Shown here in pieces: positions 61,255 through 64,000 of a DNA stretch of 64,000 bases. Below the pieces are notes generated by a model. It was given only the letters and a program-made list of their open reading frames with translations, was not told the origin of the DNA and searched no databases. A program made the translations under genes and the position numbers. The stretch's first letter is position 1. Every line of letters begins with the position of its first letter. The stretch lies in NCBI GenBank assembly GCA_035631315.1, contig DASQIZ010000069.1, positions 62,001-126,000 on the forward strand, given 5' to 3'. The DNA is from 40CM-2-70-7 sp035631315 (lineage in GTDB: Bacteria > Gemmatimonadota > Gemmatimonadetes > Gemmatimonadales > GWC2-71-9).

Positions 61255-63510
61255 GTGACTCCTTTCCCAGGAGACCCGCCGGTCACGCCCGCTCTGGTCG
61301 AAGAGCACAACCTCACGCCTGACGAGTACGTTCGCATCGAACAGCTGCTGGGCCGCACCCCGACGCTCTCCGAGCTCGGGATCTTCTCGGCACTCTGGAG
61401 CGAGCACTGCTCCTACAAACACTCGCGGCCAATCCTGAAAACGTTCCCCACCACGGGGCCGCAGGTCGTTCAAGGTCCCGGCGAAAACGCGGGTGTGTTG
61501 CGACTCCCCGGCGGCTGGGCCGTCGCGTTCAAGATCGAATCCCACAATCACCCGTCGGCGGTCGAGCCCTATCAGGGTGCGGCGACCGGCGCGGGTGGCA
61601 TTCTCCGCGACGTGTTTACCATGGGTGCACGGCCCGTGGCGATGCTCAACTCCCTGCGGTTCGGATCACTCGACGAGGCGCGCAACCGGTATCTGTTTGC
61701 TGGAGTCGTGAAGGGCATCGGGGACTACGGGAATTGCGTCGGCGTCCCCGTGCTCGGCGGCGAAGTGGACTTCGCGCCCGGCTACACCGGCAACCCGCTC
61801 GTCAACGCGATGTGCGTCGGCCTGCTGAAGGAAAAGGATCTGATCCGCGCCGCCGCCCAGGGTGTCGGCAACGTCCTGATCACCATGGGCTCATCCACCG
61901 GCCGGGACGGTATCCATGGCGCCTCGTTCGCGTCTGAAGAGCTCACCGCCAAGAGCGAAGCGCGCCGCCCGCAGGTTCAGGTCGGCGACCCGTTCACCGA
62001 AAAGCTGCTGCTCGAAGCGAGCCTCGAGCTGATTCAGTCGGGCCACATTGTCGCGATCCAGGACATGGGCGCAGCGGGCCTCACGTCGTCGTCCGCCGAG
62101 ATGGCGGCACGAGGCGGTGTAGGCGTCGAGATCGACTTGTCCCTGGTCCCCACCCGCGAAGCCGGCATGACGCCCTACGAGATCCTGCTCTCCGAGTCCC
62201 AGGAGCGCATGCTCGTCGTAGCCAAAGCCGACCGCGTGAAGGAAGTCCAGGCTATCGCAGACAAGTGGGACCTCACCGCGATGCCGATCGGCCGGGTGAC
62301 CGACGACGGGATGTACCGCTGCATGTGGAAGGACCAGGTGGTCGTCGAGATTCCGGGACGTCAGTTGGTCGAGGATTGCCCGGTCTACTATCCCGAAGCC
62401 AACGAGTCACCCGCGGTCGCCAAGCTCAGAGCGGCATCACCCAATCCCGAATCCCCAATCCCGAATCCCTCGGAAGCCCTGCTGAGGCTCCTGAACGACC
62501 CCAGCATCGCTTCAAAGCGCTGGGTCTACGAGCAGTACGACTCGAGCGTCCAGGCCCGAGCCGTCATCCACCCCGGCGGCGACGCCGGCGTCCTCCGGGT
62601 TCAAGGCACCGACTTCGCACTGGCTGTGACCACCGACTGTAATTCCCGCTACCTCGCCCTCGATCCGTACGAGGGTGGCAAAGGAGCCGTGGCCGAGGCG
62701 GCCCGGAACATCGCATGCACCGGCGCGCGCCCCCTGGGAATTACCGACTGCCTGAACTTCGGCTCCCCGGAGCGGCCCGACGTGTTCTTCCAGTTCCGGG
62801 AGGCTTGCCGGGGGATTTCGGATGCGTGCAAGGCATTCGACACCCCGGTCACGGGGGGCAACGTCTCTTTCTACAATGAGAGCCCCACCGGCGCGGTCGA
62901 CCCGACCCCGGTCATCGGCATGGTCGGACTCCTCGAACAGGCGGACCACGCCGTCCCGAGCCACGCCAGACACCTCGGCGACGTCGTGCTCATCGCTGGT
63001 GAGACCCAGTCCGAGATGGGTGGATCGGCGTACTGGGAAGTGATCCAGGGATTCCGGGGCGGCATGCCCCCCCGGGTGGATCTGGCCACCGCCCGGAAGC
63101 TCGTCGACTTCCTGGTCGGCGCCGCGAAGCGCAAGCTCATCAACTCCGCGCACGATGCATCCTCCGGAGGCCTCGGCGTCGCGCTGGCCGAGATGGCGAT
63201 CGGCGGGCCCTATCAGGAAGCGGCCCTGGGACTGACCGTCGACCTGTCCAACTATGCGCCTGCGCTTTCGGATGCCGATCTGCTGTTCAGCGAGAGCCAC
63301 AACCGGGCCGTGCTCACGGTCTCCCCTGACCGCGTCGCGGCCGTGACGGCCCTCGCCGCCCAGCACGGGGTTCCCCTATATCCGGCGGGAACTATCGGCG
63401 CTCCAGGCACGTTGGTGAGCATCAAGCTCCGTGATGGAGCCGTGTCATACCCGGTCAGGCAGCTCCGTGAGGTATATTTCGGGTCCATCCCCCGCCGTAT
63501 GGGAGACTGA
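61255..63510 (+). CDS. purL: phosphoribosylformylglycinamidine synthase PurL, ATPase subunit
   Basis: 751 residues from the GTG at 61255, the usual length for the small PurL that works with PurS and PurQ. SEHCSYKHSRP, KIESHNHPSAVEPYQGAATG, GGNVSFYNE, AHDASSGGLGVALAE. A Pro/Asn-rich stretch (SPNPESPIPNPS) in the linker between halves comes from a 2 x 14-bp repeat. 29 bases after the lipoprotein gene. Confidence 0.97.
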   Translation: MTPFPGDPPVTPALVEEHNLTPDEYVRIEQLLGRTPTLSELGIFSALWSEHCSYKHSRPILKTFPTTGPQVVQGPGENAGVLRLPGGWAVAFKIESHNHPSAVEPYQGAATGAGGILRDVFTMGARPVAMLNSLRFGSLDEARNRYLFAGVVKGIGDYGNCVGVPVLGGEVDFAPGYTGNPLVNAMCVGLLKEKDLIRAAAQGVGNVLITMGSSTGRDGIHGASFASEELTAKSEARRPQVQVGDPFTEKLLLEASLELIQSGHIVAIQDMGAAGLTSSSAEMAARGGVGVEIDLSLVPTREAGMTPYEILLSESQERMLVVAKADRVKEVQAIADKWDLTAMPIGRVTDDGMYRCMWKDQVVVEIPGRQLVEDCPVYYPEANESPAVAKLRAASPNPESPIPNPSEALLRLLNDPSIASKRWVYEQYDSSVQARAVIHPGGDAGVLRVQGTDFALAVTTDCNSRYLALDPYEGGKGAVAEAARNIACTGARPLGITDCLNFGSPERPDVFFQFREACRGISDACKAFDTPVTGGNVSFYNESPTGAVDPTPVIGMVGLLEQADHAVPSHARHLGDVVLIAGETQSEMGGSAYWEVIQGFRGGMPPRVDLATARKLVDFLVGAAKRKLINSAHDASSGGLGVALAEMAIGGPYQEAALGLTVDLSNYAPALSDADLLFSESHNRAVLTVSPDRVAAVTALAAQHGVPLYPAGTIGAPGTLVSIKLRDGAVSYPVRQLREVYFGSIPRRMGD
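62441..62468 (+). repeat. in-frame heptamer repeat within purL
   Basis: CCAATCCCGAATCC occurs twice back to back, i.e. four heptamers (CCAATCC, CGAATCC, CCAATCC, CGAATCC). Same heptamer periodicity as the intergenic array at 13174-13240 but different sequence. Confidence 0.85.
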
Positions 63511-63516
63511 GACGAG

Positions 63517-64000
63517 ATGTGCGGCATCATCGGCGTTTCCGGCGTTCCTGACGCGGCCCGGGTCGCGTACCTGGGACTCTACAGCCTCCAGCATCGCGGC
63601 CAGGAGTCGTCCGGGATCGTTGCGGTCGATGGCGAAGGCGTCGCGCGCTCCCACCGCGGCATGGGGCTCGTCTCCGAGAACTTCAATGACCAGGTGCTCG
63701 CCAATTTGACCGGCGACGTCGCCATCGGTCACACGCGCTACTCCACCGCCGGCTCCTCGATCCTCGCGAACGCTCAGCCCTTCCTCGCGCGCTATCGCGA
63801 AGGGCCGATGGCCCTGGGTCACAATGGCAATCTCACGAATGCCGTGCCCCTTCGGGCAGATCTGGTGGCCAAGGGATCGATCTTCCAGACCACATCGGAT
63901 TCCGAAGTGCTGGTCCACCTGATCGCGCGCTCGGAAGCCCGCGAACCGGAGGATCAGATCCTCGACGCTCTCGAGCGCGTGGATGGCGCCTACTCGCTCG
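63517..64000 (+). CDS. purF: amidophosphoribosyltransferase, 3'-truncated by window edge
   Basis: 161 codons are visible. Starts MCGIIGVSGV, with Cys2 the glutaminase nucleophile and no propeptide, followed by YSLQHRGQESSGI, IGHTRYSTAG, GHNGNLTNA and TTSDSEVLVHLI. First committed step of purine synthesis. 6 bases after purL. Confidence 0.96.
   Translation, partial: MCGIIGVSGVPDAARVAYLGLYSLQHRGQESSGIVAVDGEGVARSHRGMGLVSENFNDQVLANLTGDVAIGHTRYSTAGSSILANAQPFLARYREGPMALGHNGNLTNAVPLRADLVAKGSIFQTTSDSEVLVHLIARSEAREPEDQILDALERVDGAYSL

Overview
The window is a stretch of a high-GC bacterial chromosome with almost no non-coding DNA: no gap between genes exceeds about 250 bases, most neighbours overlap by 1 or 4 bases (TGATG, ATGA, GTGA, TTGA), and I see no tRNA, rRNA, IS element, prophage or CRISPR array. 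The gene content fits a Gram-negative soil-type bacterium: an outer-membrane-like protein, lipoproteins with lipoboxes, paired secreted M16 peptidases and amidohydrolases, an AtuA/acyl-CoA cluster, and a CCAEP-tail radical SAM protein. My best guess is Gemmatimonadota. This is an inference from gene content and style, not a demonstrated affiliation.

Layout. (1) 1-7629, plus: a truncated 3-hydroxyacyl-CoA dehydrogenase, an amidohydrolase, an active/inactive pair of M16 peptidases and a pair of exported amidohydrolases, the second of which has lost its metal ligands. (2) 7735-10089, minus: rng-rplU-rpmA behind a good promoter and a leader of about 180 nt; a prolyl oligopeptidase and a DUF1003 protein diverge from it (10331-13173). 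(3) 13245-19655: acyl-CoA dehydrogenase, a PQQ-type sugar dehydrogenase lipoprotein, a minimal RecQ, and a minus-strand operon of NfeD-like protein, flotillin, bacilliredoxin and a GroES-like protein. (4) 39512 down to 19721, minus: about 20 kb and 19 genes with no intergenic gap above about 16 bases. It starts with housekeeping genes (PTS IIA, aspS, phoH, 7TM-HD phosphodiesterase, ybeY, two CBS transporters), passes into a CoA-mutase/carboxylase/AtuA cluster (meaB, icmA-like, icmB-like, carboxyltransferase, a subtilase, AtuA, AtuA-associated protein, enoyl-CoA hydratase), and ends with a pseudopilin group and the CCAEP-tail radical SAM protein. (5) 39556-41537, plus: outer-membrane-like protein and rlmN. 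(6) 52486 down to 41475, minus: trpC-trpB-HEAT-HDGYP-trpA-chemoreceptor-like-folK-panB-panC-yqeK-LytR_C. (7) lexA (plus) sits between trpC and trpD. (8) 54320 to the end, plus: truA-transaldolase-purB-purC-psd-pssA-purS-purQ-lipoprotein-purL-purF.

Functionally the window joins central biosynthesis (tryptophan, pantothenate, folate, purines, phosphatidylethanolamine, tRNA charging and modification) with secreted peptide use and branched acyl-CoA metabolism. The points most worth a second look are the isobutyryl-CoA-mutase signature (Phe50/Gln168) in the mutase, a shared N-terminal module in the HEAT and HD-GYP proteins inside the trp operon, the active/dead enzyme pairs in the first operon, -10 boxes only 5-10 nt before several start codons (leaderless transcription), and heptamer or octamer repeats at gene ends, one of which is read in frame inside purL.
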